Assembly: GCA_963702925.1 (NCBI GenBank)
Contig: OY969771.1
Location: forward strand, 3,906,001 to 3,970,000
Direction of reading: 5' to 3'
Length of the DNA: 64,000 nt
Origin: CAIKMD01 sp963702925
GTDB lineage: Bacteria; Pseudomonadota; Alphaproteobacteria; ATCC43930; CGMCC-115725
How positions within the stretch are numbered: position 1 is the first letter of the stretch; every line of letters begins with the position of its first letter. The position numbers were made by a program, and so were the translations under genes. Under the pieces are notes generated by a model. It saw only the letters and a program-made list of their open reading frames with translations. It had not been told where the DNA came from and did no database searches. Below are positions 22,485 through 31,410 of this stretch, one piece after another.

Positions 22485-23858
22485 ATGCCGATCCAACTGC
22501 TGATGCCCGCGCTCTCGCCGACCATGACCGAGGGCAGCATCGCCAAATGGCACAAGAAAGAAGGCGATGCGGTGAAGGCCGGCGAGGTCATCGCCGAGAT
22601 CGAGACCGACAAGGCGACGATGGAATTCGAGGCGGTGGATGAAGGCACGATCGGCCGCATCCTCGTGCCCGAAGGCGCGCAAGGCGTGAAGGTCAATCAG
22701 CCGATCGCGCTGCTATTGGAAGAAGGCGAAGACGCGAAATCCCTCGCCGCGATGCCGGCGGCCGCGGCGCCCGCCGCAGCGAAACCCGCGGCGCCACCAG
22801 CGCCGGCTGCGAGACCTGCGCCGCAACCAACTCCCGCGCCGGCATCAATGGCCGCGCCTTCGGTGCCTGCACCCAACGGGCACGCGCCGGGCGGCCGAAT
22901 TTTCGCCAGCCCTTTGGCGCGGCGATTGGCCGAGCAAGCAAAGCTCGATCTCGCGCGCATCACCGGCTCGGGCCCGCATGGCCGCATCGTCAAACACGAT
23001 GTCGAGGCCGCGCTGAAAGGCGGCGCGCCACGCCTTGCCGCGGCGCCGCGAGGCAGCTTGCCGCGCGCGGCGCCGCCGCCGGTTACGCGTGCGCCGGTGG
23101 GACCGATCGGCCCGATCGCAACGGGTCCGGGCGCGAGCGTGCGCTACACCAAGGATCAGGTCGCGGCGCTTTCGGGCAATGTGCCGCATACCGAGCTGCC
23201 GATCACCGGCATGCGCCGCGTGATCGCGAACCGGCTCAGCGAATCCGAAGTCGTGCCGCATTATTTCCTCACCGTCGATTGCGAGATCGATGCGCTGTTG
23301 AAAGTGCGCTCCGACATCAACGACGCGCTGGGCATCAAAACCTCGGTCAATGATTTCGTCATCCGCGCCACGGCGCTGACTTTGCGCAAAGTGCCGGCGG
23401 TCAACGCGTCCTGGAGCGAGGATGCGATCCTGCAATGGCAGGAGGTCGATGTCGCGGTCGCGGTCGCCTTGCCCGAAGGGCTGATCACGCCGATCATCAA
23501 GAATGCCGACCGCAAATCGATCCCGCTGATCTCGGCGGAAATGCGCGAGCTCGGCGAACGCGCCAAAGCCGGCAAGCTGAAGCTCGACGAGTTCCAGGGT
23601 GGCACGATCTCGATTTCCAATCTCGGCATGTACGGCACGCGGCAATTCACCGCCGTGATCAACCCGCCGCAAAGCGCGATCATCGCTGTGGGCGTGGGCG
23701 AGAAGCGGCCGGTGGTGAAGAACGACGTCCTGACGATCGCGACGGTGATGAGCTGCACCGCGACCTTCGATCACCGCGCGGTCGACGGCGCGATCGGCGC
23801 GCAATTCATGGCGGCGTTCAAGAAGCTGATCGAGGCGCCGGGCGCGTTGTTGGTCTAG
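22485..23858 (+). CDS. pdhC: pyruvate dehydrogenase E2, dihydrolipoamide acetyltransferase
   Basis: 457 residues: lipoyl domain 1-80 with ETDKATMEF, Ala/Pro linker, peripheral subunit-binding domain near 138-175 (SPLARRLAEQAKLDL, GPHGRIVKHDVEAAL), second linker, then the acetyltransferase core with the catalytic DHRAVDGAIGAQFM near the C-terminus. It transfers acetyl from lipoyl to CoA and scaffolds the complex. GGAGG precedes the ATG. Confidence 0.96.
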   Translation: MPIQLLMPALSPTMTEGSIAKWHKKEGDAVKAGEVIAEIETDKATMEFEAVDEGTIGRILVPEGAQGVKVNQPIALLLEEGEDAKSLAAMPAAAAPAAAKPAAPPAPAARPAPQPTPAPASMAAPSVPAPNGHAPGGRIFASPLARRLAEQAKLDLARITGSGPHGRIVKHDVEAALKGGAPRLAAAPRGSLPRAAPPPVTRAPVGPIGPIATGPGASVRYTKDQVAALSGNVPHTELPITGMRRVIANRLSESEVVPHYFLTVDCEIDALLKVRSDINDALGIKTSVNDFVIRATALTLRKVPAVNASWSEDAILQWQEVDVAVAVALPEGLITPIIKNADRKSIPLISAEMRELGERAKAGKLKLDEFQGGTISISNLGMYGTRQFTAVINPPQSAIIAVGVGEKRPVVKNDVLTIATVMSCTATFDHRAVDGAIGAQFMAAFKKLIEAPGALLV

Positions 23859-23871
23859 GCGGTTCGGAACG

Positions 23872-23940
23872 CGCCCCCCACCCGGCGACGCTTGCGCGTC
23901 GCTCCCCTCCCCTTCGAGGGGGGAGGGTAGGGAGGGGGTG
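23872..23940. repeat. intergenic palindromic element between pdhC and lpd
   Basis: CGACGC-TTGC-GCGTCG (23886-23901) is followed by a pyrimidine/purine hairpin of CCCCTCCCC, TTCG and AGGGGGGAGGG. Elements of this shape are common between genes in alphaproteobacterial genomes. It may stabilise or attenuate the pdhC transcript upstream of lpd. Confidence 0.6.
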
Positions 23941-23977
23941 TTCTTGTTTCACCGCAGTAAAGCGGCAGGAGAAAGAA

Positions 23978-25378
23978 GTGGCCGATACTTCCTTCGATAT
24001 GATCGTGGTCGGCGGCGGGCCGGGCGGCTATGTCGCGGCCATCCGCGCGGCGCAGCTTGGCATGAAGACCGCGGTGGTGGAGCGCGATCAGCTCGGCGGC
24101 ATCTGCCTCAATTGGGGCTGTATCCCGACCAAGGCGCTGCTGCGCTCTTCCGAGATCAATCATCTTCTTCATCACCTGGGCGATTACGGCTTCTCGGCGA
24201 AAGAGATCAGTTTCGATTTCGCCAAGATCATCGCACGCTCGCGCAAAGTCGCAAAGCAGCTCTCGAACGGCGTCGCCTTTCTGATGAAGAAGAACAAGAT
24301 CGCCGTGATCGACGGGCAGGCGAGCCTGGCCGGCGGCGGCAAGCTGGACGTGACCAAGGACGGGAAGCCGGTCGGCACGTTCACCGCCAAGAACATCATT
24401 CTCGCCACCGGCGCGCGGGCGCGTTCCTTGCCGGGGCTCGAGCCCGACGGCAAGCTGGTCTGGACCTATAAGGAAGCGATGGTGCCCGAGGCGCTGCCGA
24501 AATCCTTGCTGGTGATCGGCTCAGGCGCGATCGGCATCGAATTCGCGAGCTTCTATCGCAATCTCGGCGCCGAGGTGACGGTGGTCGAAGTGCTCGACCG
24601 CGTGCTGCCGGTCGAGGACGAGGACATCTCGGCCTTCGCCAAGAAAGCCTTCGAGAAGCAAGGCATGAAGATCTTCACCAGCACGAATGTGAAAGAGCTG
24701 AAGAAAGGCGCGGACGGGGTTACCGCCACTTTGGTTGCGGGCGACAAGACCCAGACCGTCACCGCCGAGCGCGCCGTTCTCGCCGTGGGCATCGTCGGCA
24801 ATGTCGAGAATATCGGCTTGGAGAAGACCAAGGTGAAGGTCGACCGCACGCATATCGTGGTCGATCAATGGTGCGCGACCGGCGAGCCCGGGGTCTACGC
24901 GATCGGCGACGTGGTCGGCCCACCCTGGCTTGCGCATAAGGCGATGCATGAAGGCGTGATGTGCGTCGAGCGTATCGCGGGCTTGAACAATGTCCATCCG
25001 CTGAACGTCAACAACGTGCCGGGCTGCACCTATTGCATGCCGCAAGTGGCCAGCGTCGGCCTGACCGAGAAGAAGGCCAAAGAAGCGGGCTATCAAGTGC
25101 GGGTCGGGCGCTTTCCCTTCATCGGCAATGGCAAGGCGATCGCCTTGGGCGAGCCCGAAGGACTGGTCAAGACCGTCTTCGATGCCAAGACCGGCGAGCT
25201 CTTGGGCGCGCATATGATCGGCGCCGAGGTGACGGAGCTGATCCAGGGCTATGCCATCGCCAAGTCGATGGAAGGCACCGAGCAGGATTTGATGGCGACG
25301 ATCTTCCCGCACCCGACCCTCTCGGAGATGATGCACGAGGCCGTGCTTGACGCTTACGGCCGCGCGCTTCACATCTGA
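23978..25378 (+). CDS. lpd: dihydrolipoyl dehydrogenase (E3)
   Basis: 466 residues from a GTG at 23978 with AGGAG six bases upstream. FAD-binding motif GGGPGGYVAAIRAAQLG near residue 10, redox disulfide GGICLNWGCIPTKALL, NAD-binding GSGAIGIEFASFYRNLG, and the C-terminal catalytic HPTLSEMMHEA. It reoxidises dihydrolipoamide of PdhC, and the fused lipoyl domain of PdhB, with NAD+. The gene follows pdhC after an intergenic palindrome. Confidence 0.95.
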   Translation: MADTSFDMIVVGGGPGGYVAAIRAAQLGMKTAVVERDQLGGICLNWGCIPTKALLRSSEINHLLHHLGDYGFSAKEISFDFAKIIARSRKVAKQLSNGVAFLMKKNKIAVIDGQASLAGGGKLDVTKDGKPVGTFTAKNIILATGARARSLPGLEPDGKLVWTYKEAMVPEALPKSLLVIGSGAIGIEFASFYRNLGAEVTVVEVLDRVLPVEDEDISAFAKKAFEKQGMKIFTSTNVKELKKGADGVTATLVAGDKTQTVTAERAVLAVGIVGNVENIGLEKTKVKVDRTHIVVDQWCATGEPGVYAIGDVVGPPWLAHKAMHEGVMCVERIAGLNNVHPLNVNNVPGCTYCMPQVASVGLTEKKAKEAGYQVRVGRFPFIGNGKAIALGEPEGLVKTVFDAKTGELLGAHMIGAEVTELIQGYAIAKSMEGTEQDLMATIFPHPTLSEMMHEAVLDAYGRALHI

Positions 25379-25416
25379 GGCGGCGACGGAAGCGTCACGA
25401 GCGAAAGCGATTTCTC

Positions 25417-25929
25417 ATGATCACCCCCGCCTATGTGCGCACCCTGGCGGCTTACAATGCCGGGATGAACCGCCGGCTCTACATTCCGGCCGCGCGGCTT
25501 TCCGATGCCGACCGCAAGGCCGAACGCGGCGCGTTCTGGGGCTCGATCCACGCGACCTTGGAGCATATCCTTTGGGGCGATTACGCCTGGATGGCGCGCT
25601 TCGACGGGTGGGAGAAGCCGCCCGGCTCCTTGAAGCAAAGCGCGCAATGGTGCGACGATTTCGGCCAGCTCCAAGCGGCGCGGTTCGAAGCCGATCGCCG
25701 CATCGAGCAATGGGCAGGCCGCATCGACCAGGCTTGGCTCGATCAGCCGCTCCACTGGTACAGCGGCGCAGCCCAGTGCGAGTTTTCGACGCCGCGCAGC
25801 CTCGTGGTGGCGCATTTCTTCAACCATCAGACGCATCATCGCGGCCAGGCGCATGCGCTGATCACCGCGGCGGGCGAGAAGACCGAGGATACCGATCTTT
25901 TCCTGGTTGTTCCGGAGATCGTCGCGTGA
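25417..25929 (+). CDS. DinB-family four-helix protein
   Basis: 170 residues with the DinB/YfiT layout: a first helix with TLEHILWGDYAWM (His metal ligand) and a C-terminal HFFNHQTHHRGQAH motif giving the other histidines. DinB proteins are putative metal-dependent enzymes, some thiol-dependent transferases; the substrate is unknown. It sits between lpd and lipA in the same direction, 38 bp after lpd. No specific link to lipoate metabolism can be read from the sequence. Confidence 0.82.
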   Translation: MITPAYVRTLAAYNAGMNRRLYIPAARLSDADRKAERGAFWGSIHATLEHILWGDYAWMARFDGWEKPPGSLKQSAQWCDDFGQLQAARFEADRRIEQWAGRIDQAWLDQPLHWYSGAAQCEFSTPRSLVVAHFFNHQTHHRGQAHALITAAGEKTEDTDLFLVVPEIVA

Positions 25930-25981
25930 ACGGGCGTTCGGCGCTTGACGCTTTGCCGCGTCCTCGCCACATCTGAAGCAC

Positions 25982-26923
25982 ATGCCAGACACGAAGCTGC
26001 GCCATCCCGAAAAGGCCCATAAGCCCGACAATCCCGCGCCCAGGAAGCCGGATTGGATCCGGGTGAAGGCGCCCAACAGCCGCGAATTCTTCGAAACCCG
26101 CGAGCTGATGCGAGGCTTGAAGCTCAACACGGTGTGCGAAGAGGCGGCTTGTCCCAATATCGGCGAGTGCTGGAAGCACAAGCACGCCACGGTGATGATC
26201 CTCGGCTCGGTCTGCACCCGCGCTTGCAGCTTCTGCAATGTCGCGACCGGCAAGCCCGATTTGCTCGATCCGCACGAGCCCGAGCATGTCGGCGAAGCGA
26301 CCGCGCGGCTGGGCCTCGCGCATATCGTCGTCACCTCCGTCGACCGCGACGATCTTGGCGACGGCGGGGCCGAGCAATTCGTGCGCACCATTAAGGCGAT
26401 CCGCGCCGCCGCGCCCAAGACCACGATCGAGGTGCTGACCCCGGATTTTCTGAAGAAAGACGGCGCGCTCGAGGCGGTCGTCGCGGCGCGGCCCGACATC
26501 TTCAACCACAATCTCGAAACCGTGCCGCGGCTTTACCCGAGCGTCCGGCCGGGCGCGCGCTATTTCCATTCCTTGCGCCTGCTGGACCGGGTGAAGCAGC
26601 TCGACCCGGCGATGTTCACCAAGTCGGGCTTGATGGTGGGCTTGGGCGAAGAGCTTGGCGAAGTGCAGCAAGTGATGGACGATCTGCGTTCGGCGCAGGT
26701 CGATTTTCTCACCATCGGCCAGTATCTCCAGCCGACCTTGAAGCATCACGCAGTGGCGCGTTTCGTGCCGCCCGCGGAATTCGACAGCCTCAAGCACCAC
26801 GCCTTCGGCAAAGGCTTTCTCATGGTGTCCGCTTCGCCTTTGACGCGCTCCTCTTATTTCGCCGGCGAGGATTTCGCCAAGCTGCGCCAAGCGCGCGCTT
26901 CCCAGCTCGCCGCGCCGGGCTGA
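25982..26923 (+). CDS. lipA: lipoyl synthase
   Basis: 313 residues. Radical-SAM cysteines CTRACSFCNV and the LipA-specific auxiliary cluster CEEAACPNIGECW are both present, with the C-terminal RSSYFAGE motif carrying the Ser that ligates the auxiliary cluster. It inserts two sulfurs into octanoyl groups on lipoyl domains, here those of PdhB and PdhC encoded just upstream. The start at 25982 gives a normal N-terminus. Confidence 0.96.
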   Translation: MPDTKLRHPEKAHKPDNPAPRKPDWIRVKAPNSREFFETRELMRGLKLNTVCEEAACPNIGECWKHKHATVMILGSVCTRACSFCNVATGKPDLLDPHEPEHVGEATARLGLAHIVVTSVDRDDLGDGGAEQFVRTIKAIRAAAPKTTIEVLTPDFLKKDGALEAVVAARPDIFNHNLETVPRLYPSVRPGARYFHSLRLLDRVKQLDPAMFTKSGLMVGLGEELGEVQQVMDDLRSAQVDFLTIGQYLQPTLKHHAVARFVPPAEFDSLKHHAFGKGFLMVSASPLTRSSYFAGEDFAKLRQARASQLAAPG

Positions 26924-26950
26924 CCATGACCGCACTAGCGCGTAAATTGT

Positions 26951-27032
26951 CATCGTCGCCCCTGCGAAAGCAGGGGCCCAGGGGCAACCGCGTAACACTT
27001 GCCCTGGGTTCCCGCTTTCGCGGGAACGACGG
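26951..27032. repeat. bipartite intergenic palindrome between lipA and coq10
   Basis: Hairpin CCCCTGC-GAAA-GCAGGGG followed by CCCAGGGGCA, then TGCCCTGGG and hairpin TCCCGC-TTTC-GCGGGA. The two halves mirror one another. The shape matches abundant alphaproteobacterial intergenic repeats and the elements at 28820 and 23872. Confidence 0.65.
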
Positions 27033-27064
27033 GGAGCAGTAGTCCGACGAGGCAGCAGCGCGCG

Positions 27065-27526
27065 ATGCCGACCCACGCCGAGAAAAAGCTGCTGCCTTAC
27101 CGCCCCGAGCAGCTTTTCGATCTGGTCGCGAATATCGAGCGCTATCCCGAGTTCCTGCCCTGGTGCGTCGGCGCGCGGGTGCGCGAGCGCAAAGGCAACG
27201 AGATCGTCGGCGATCTGCTCATCGGCTATAAGATGGTCCGCGAGCGTTTCACCTCGAAGGTGGTGCTGTTCCGCCCCGACCGCATCGATGTGAGCTACAG
27301 CGAAGGCCCGTTCAAATATCTCACCAATCACTGGATCTTCGTACCGCAGCCCGATGGCGGTTGCCTTATCGACTTCTATGTCGATTTCGAATTCCATTCG
27401 CGCTTTCTGCAGAAGATCGTCGAGGTCTTTTTCAACGAGGCGGTCCGGCGCATGGTCGGCGCCTTCGAAACCCGCGCGCATCAGCTTTACGGCGCGCCCG
27501 GCGGGGTGACGAAGACGGCGACCTGA
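27065..27526 (+). CDS. Coq10/RatA-type START-domain protein
   Basis: 153 residues from the ATG at 27065; upstream in-frame sequence is repeat DNA. The Coq10/RatA pattern is clear: LPYRPEQLFDLVANIERYPEFLPWC at the N-terminus and the long C-terminal helix VEVFFNEAVRRMVGAFETRA. Coq10-like proteins bind ubiquinone and are needed for efficient respiration; E. coli RatA is a relative. In alphaproteobacteria this gene commonly follows lipA. A quinone-chaperone role is the most likely reading. Confidence 0.85.
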   Translation: MPTHAEKKLLPYRPEQLFDLVANIERYPEFLPWCVGARVRERKGNEIVGDLLIGYKMVRERFTSKVVLFRPDRIDVSYSEGPFKYLTNHWIFVPQPDGGCLIDFYVDFEFHSRFLQKIVEVFFNEAVRRMVGAFETRAHQLYGAPGGVTKTAT

Positions 27527-27619
27527 TTTTCCGGTGGGCGCGGTGGGCAAGGGCGGCGTTTTCGCCTTGGCCGCGTGCTGATACCATGGGTCCCAAGCAA
27601 CCGGCCCAGGGAGGGACTC

Positions 27620-28801
27620 ATGTATACCGCGACCAAGGACATCAAGCTTCCCACCACCATCACCGGCTCCTTGCCGCGCCCGCTTTGGTACACGGAAAAT
27701 CTCGGCCGGCGCAGCTTCATGGAGGCGATGATCAATGCGCGCTTCCGCGAGCAATATACCGATGCGGTATCGTGCTTCCTGCGCGATCAGGAGCTGGCCG
27801 GGCTCGACATCGTCACCGATGGCGATGCGCGTTTCGACACCGAAGTCGGCGGCTATAGCTGGTTCTCCTATCCGCTGACGCGCTTAGACGGCATCGATTA
27901 TGAGACCGCTTACGGCCGGCCGGTGCTGATGGGCCGCGTGCCTTTTGCTCGCGGGCACATCCTTCATGAAGGGCTCGAAGCGCGTCTCCAGCCGACCATC
28001 GCCGGGCCGATCGGCCGCGGCAAGCTGCAATACACGCCGCTCTTTCTGATGGCGCAAAGCCTCACCGCCAAGCCGGTGAAGTTCGGCACCATCACCGCCG
28101 AGCTGTTAGGCCTCGCCTTGAAGGACACGCATTACAAAAGCCGGCGCGAGCGCATCCTGGCGATTGCCGATGCGATCCATGACGAGTTGGCCGAGGTCGT
28201 CGCCGCCGGCTGCAAGGTCGTGCAGCTGGAAGAGCCGCAGATTCATCTGCTCGGCTTGCGCGGCGGCGTCGATCAGGAGCTGACCCTCGACTTCATGGTC
28301 GAGGTGTTCAATCGCACGGTGCGCGGCTTGCGCGAGAAATGCGAGGTGTGGGGGCACAGTTGCTGGGGCAACCCGTCGCAGCAGCGTATGTTCGCCACCA
28401 ATCAAAGCTACAAACCTGTGCTGGAGCTTTACGATCGCTGCGATGCCGATGTGCTGACCTTCGAGACGTGCAACTCCGCGGGCATGGATCTCGAAGCGAT
28501 CGGCAAGACGATCAAGGGCAAAAAGATCGCGATCGGTGTCATCGACCATCACACCTTGCAGGTCGAAACGCCCGAGGAAGTGGCGACGCTGATTCGCCGC
28601 GCGCTGGAGCATATTCCGGCCGAGCGGTTGGTGATCTCGTCCGATTGCGGCATGGGCCGCGAAGGCATGAGCCGCAAGCACGCCTTCTTCAAGATGGTCG
28701 CGCTGGTGCAAGGCACCAACATCGTGCGCCGCGAGCTGGGCCTGCCCGAAGCGTCGTGCCGCGCCGCCGATCCGCGTTATTCCCTTACGCTGAACGGGTG
28801 A
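27620..28801 (+). CDS. MetE-like cobalamin-independent methyltransferase (C-terminal domain type)
   Basis: 393 residues from the ATG at 27620 (AGGGAGGG upstream). It corresponds to the catalytic C-terminal half of MetE: TTITGSLPRP at the N-terminus, zinc ligands in GHSCWGN and SSDCGMG, and VQLEEPQIHL. Full-length MetE is about 750 residues, so this is the short archaeal-type or specialised form. It may methylate homocysteine or another thiol, possibly with a corrinoid protein or methyl donor other than folate; the substrate is not determined. Confidence 0.85.
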   Translation: MYTATKDIKLPTTITGSLPRPLWYTENLGRRSFMEAMINARFREQYTDAVSCFLRDQELAGLDIVTDGDARFDTEVGGYSWFSYPLTRLDGIDYETAYGRPVLMGRVPFARGHILHEGLEARLQPTIAGPIGRGKLQYTPLFLMAQSLTAKPVKFGTITAELLGLALKDTHYKSRRERILAIADAIHDELAEVVAAGCKVVQLEEPQIHLLGLRGGVDQELTLDFMVEVFNRTVRGLREKCEVWGHSCWGNPSQQRMFATNQSYKPVLELYDRCDADVLTFETCNSAGMDLEAIGKTIKGKKIAIGVIDHHTLQVETPEEVATLIRRALEHIPAERLVISSDCGMGREGMSRKHAFFKMVALVQGTNIVRRELGLPEASCRAADPRYSLTLNG

Positions 28802-28819
28802 CGCCCGCCGTGTCCTAGC

Positions 28820-28906
28820 GCGTCATCGCCGGGCTTGTCCCGGCGATCCACGTGTTATTTCACGGCATGAAAGACGTGGATGCCCGGATCAAGTCCGGGC
28901 ATGACG
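28820..28906. repeat. bipartite intergenic palindrome between convergent genes
   Basis: CGTCATCGCCGGGC-TTGT-CCCGGCGATCCACGT on the left mirrors ACGTGGATGCCCGG-ATCAAG-TCCGGGCATGACG on the right. It is bounded by CGTCAT and ATGACG. Its place between two converging stop codons would suit bidirectional termination. Confidence 0.7.
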
Positions 28907-28922
28907 AAACGAAAAGACGGCT

Positions 28923-29939
28923 TCACTTCCCCGCTTTGGCGTTGGCGAGCTCGGCCCGAAACCGCGTGAGCACCACATCGGCGCCCGGATTGGCCTTCAC
29001 CCATTGCTCGATGGTGGGCTCGACCTTCTTCTGCCAAGTGGCGAGCTGCGCCGGGGAAAGCTGCTCGAAATGCTGCTTGTCCGAGGCTTTCACCGCCGCG
29101 CGCTGATTGTCGTTTTCGCTTTCCATCGCCGCCCCGAAAGCGCGGCTTTCCGCCTCGCCGGAATTGGCGGCGATGATTTTGCGCGCTGCATCGGGCAGGG
29201 CTTGGTATTTCGCTTTCGCCATGAAGATCATGCCGGCCGCGCCGCCGAGCGCGGTTTCGACGTGGTAGCTCGTCACATCGGCAAGCTTCCACGGGTTGAA
29301 GGCGACCCAGGCGATCATCGTGCCGTCGACCGTGCCGCGCTGGATCGCGGGATACATATCGGTCAGAGGCAGCGAGATCGGCGCGCCGCCCAAGGCCGTA
29401 ATCGCTTCGCCTTGCACCTTGCCGGGCACGATCAGCTTGGCGCCGGCCAGCGTGTCGAGCGATTTGAGCGGCTTGACGAAATGCAACGCCGCCGAGGGCA
29501 GGGCGACCAGCATCAGCGGCACGACCTGATCGTATTCCGCGTTCATCGCGCCGGATTGATAGACGCGCCAGAACGCGACCGAGCCGTTGGTGCCGTTATC
29601 GGTGATGAGCGGCAAGGCGATGACGTTGGAGAGCGGGAATTTTCCGCCAACCGCGGCCTGGATTTCCCAGCCGATCTGCACCACGTCGGACAGAACCCGG
29701 TCATAGACATTGCTGAAATCGGCGATCAGCGGCCCTGAGCGCACATCGACCGAGATCACGCCCTTGCCTTGCTCGTTGACCCGCTTCGCCCAAGGCTGAA
29801 CGACCTGCGTGTCGATCACCGAGCCGGGCGGAACCACCTCGGCGAAAAGCAGCTTGATCTCGTCGGCCACAGCCGGCTTCAACGCCGGCAGCAGCAGAAA
29901 AAGCGCACCAAGAACGGCCGATTTCGCGAGAATCCGCAT
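28923..29939 (-). CDS. TRAP transporter solute-binding protein, DctP family
   Basis: 338 residues from the ATG at 29939 (GGAGG just upstream). Signal peptide ends near AVA/DEI. The DctP pattern is visible: LLFAEVVPPGSVIDT, the ligand-arginine region and the repeated helices of type II periplasmic binding proteins, with PTIEQWVKANPGADVV at the C-terminus. TRAP systems use sodium-coupled DctQM permeases, but none is adjacent, so the partner must be elsewhere. Ligand probably an organic acid; not determinable. Confidence 0.85.
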   Translation of the reverse strand: MRILAKSAVLGALFLLLPALKPAVADEIKLLFAEVVPPGSVIDTQVVQPWAKRVNEQGKGVISVDVRSGPLIADFSNVYDRVLSDVVQIGWEIQAAVGGKFPLSNVIALPLITDNGTNGSVAFWRVYQSGAMNAEYDQVVPLMLVALPSAALHFVKPLKSLDTLAGAKLIVPGKVQGEAITALGGAPISLPLTDMYPAIQRGTVDGTMIAWVAFNPWKLADVTSYHVETALGGAAGMIFMAKAKYQALPDAARKIIAANSGEAESRAFGAAMESENDNQRAAVKASDKQHFEQLSPAQLATWQKKVEPTIEQWVKANPGADVVLTRFRAELANAKAGK

Positions 29940-30066
29940 CTTCCTCCCCCCTTCGTTTTCGGCCGTGGCTTGGCGCCGCGTGCCGCTTGGCCGATGAGGG
30001 TGCGCCAGAAGGCGGAAAACTGCAACATTGCCGGGCAGGCGGCAATTCACGGCGCGCTAACGCCGG

Positions 30067-30084
30067 GTTAACCGCGCGGTTAAC
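30067..30084. promoter_or_regulatory. perfect 18-bp palindrome upstream of the first GT87 gene
   Basis: GTTAACCGCGCGGTTAAC is identical to its reverse complement. It overlaps the start of the 53-bp leader repeat and is absent before the second copy. An operator is possible. Confidence 0.4.
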
Positions 30085-30133
30085 GTTTTATCAGCCATAA
30101 GCTGCCACGCTCGGCGCAGCGCGGAGGCTCTCC
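30081..30133 (+). repeat. 53-bp leader repeat, copy 1
   Basis: Identical base for base to 31354-31406. Each copy ends a few bases before the ATG of a GT87 gene and contains CGGAGG, the ribosome site. It also contains TTTTATCAGCCATAAG and GCCACGCTCGGCGCAGC segments. Confidence 0.85.
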
Positions 30134-30139
30134 ATTACG

Positions 30140-31321
30140 ATGTCTCGAGAGAAGAATCTTGCGGTCGTCGCGAGCCTGTTCGGGGTTTCCGGGGCAGTCG
30201 CTTGGAGTCTTTATGTCTTGGCGTTGCGGCGCGAGCTGGGCCCAGATTGGATGGTATTCTATACGGCGGCGCGGGCTTATTTCGACGGCAATCTGCCGCT
30301 CATCTTCGACGGAGAAAGTTTCACTGCCGCGTTGAACGCGCGCTTTGCCGATTGGCTCGCGATCCCCGTGGTGTTTCTGCCCTGGGTCAATCCGCCGAAT
30401 TTCTTGCTGCTCGTCCTTCCGTTCAGCCTGTTGCCTTTCGGACTTTCCTACGCTATCTTTCAAGCGGTGGGACTCGTCCTCTTGCTTGCGGCGCTGGCGC
30501 TCCAGGTCAAAGACGTCGCACGCTGGCGCCTATTCGCCTTTGCGCTGGCTTTATGTCCGGCCACGGCTTTCACCCTCTTTGTCGGGCAAAGCAGCTTTCT
30601 CACGGTTGCGCTTCTCGTCGGCGGCTTCGCCGTGATCGAGCGGCGCCCGATCGTCGCCGGCATTCTGTTCGGCGTGCTCACCTATAAGCCGCAATTTTGT
30701 TTGATGATCCCGATCGCGCTTCTGGCCGGGCGGCAATGGCGCGCGATCGCGAGCGCCGCCGTGACGGCAGCGATCATCATCGGCGCCAGCGTCGGCTTCT
30801 TCGGCGTCGAGCCGTGGCGGGTCTGGCTCGAATTCGCGGCCGGCATGGGCGAGGCCTATCAACGCTGGGCCGCAACCGGCAGACTTCTCGGCCAGAGTGT
30901 TTATGCTTGCGTCGTTTTGCTGGGCGGGACGGCGGCGCTGGCCAAATATGCGCAAGCCGCCGCCATGATTTTCGCGGCCGCCACCGTCTATTGGTGCTTT
31001 CATCGCCCGATGCGGGGCGAACTCAAGCTCGCCGTGCTCCTCACAGCGACCTTGTTGGCCGCGCCGCATGTTTCGACCTCCGATGGGTTGCTGGCCGGCA
31101 TTGCCGCGATCCTTTTTCTCTCGGTTGCGCTCGACGAAGGCTTCCAGCCCGGCGATACGCTGATCATCTTCTTGGTGTGGCTGAGCCCGCTTTCCAGCCC
31201 GCCGAGCTTTTCGCGCATCGGCACATTGATACCGCTGCTGTTCGGCATCTTTATCGCCTGGGTGGCGCGGCGAAGCGCGGGCTTGCCGATCGACCTCAAG
31301 ACGGTCGGGGGCGTGTCCTAG
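30140..31321 (+). CDS. GT87-family (DUF2029) membrane glycosyltransferase, copy 1
   Basis: 393 residues, mostly hydrophobic, with about ten predicted helices. The N-terminal loop DWMVFYTAARAYFDGNLPLIF and the central LTYKPQFCLMIP motif are typical of the GT87/DUF2029 polyprenyl-phosphate-dependent GT-C family. Such enzymes transfer a sugar, often mannose or arabinose, on the outer face of the inner membrane. It is followed 89 bp later by a paralogue with an identical leader. The acceptor is unknown; an extracellular glycan or lipid is likely. Confidence 0.8.
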   Translation: MSREKNLAVVASLFGVSGAVAWSLYVLALRRELGPDWMVFYTAARAYFDGNLPLIFDGESFTAALNARFADWLAIPVVFLPWVNPPNFLLLVLPFSLLPFGLSYAIFQAVGLVLLLAALALQVKDVARWRLFAFALALCPATAFTLFVGQSSFLTVALLVGGFAVIERRPIVAGILFGVLTYKPQFCLMIPIALLAGRQWRAIASAAVTAAIIIGASVGFFGVEPWRVWLEFAAGMGEAYQRWAATGRLLGQSVYACVVLLGGTAALAKYAQAAAMIFAAATVYWCFHRPMRGELKLAVLLTATLLAAPHVSTSDGLLAGIAAILFLSVALDEGFQPGDTLIIFLVWLSPLSSPPSFSRIGTLIPLLFGIFIAWVARRSAGLPIDLKTVGGVS

Positions 31322-31353
31322 CGGCATTGCCGGCGCCGGCATGGCGCTTATCT

Positions 31354-31406
31354 TAACGTTTTATCAGCCATAAGCTGCCACGCTCGGCGCAGCGCGGAGG
31401 CTCTCC
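31354..31406 (+). repeat. 53-bp leader repeat, copy 2
   Basis: Exact copy of 30081-30133, ending four bases before the ATG at 31411. The first eleven codons of both genes encode the same peptide, MSREKNLAVVA, so near-identity runs into the coding region. Confidence 0.85.
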
Positions 31407-31410
31407 TTAT

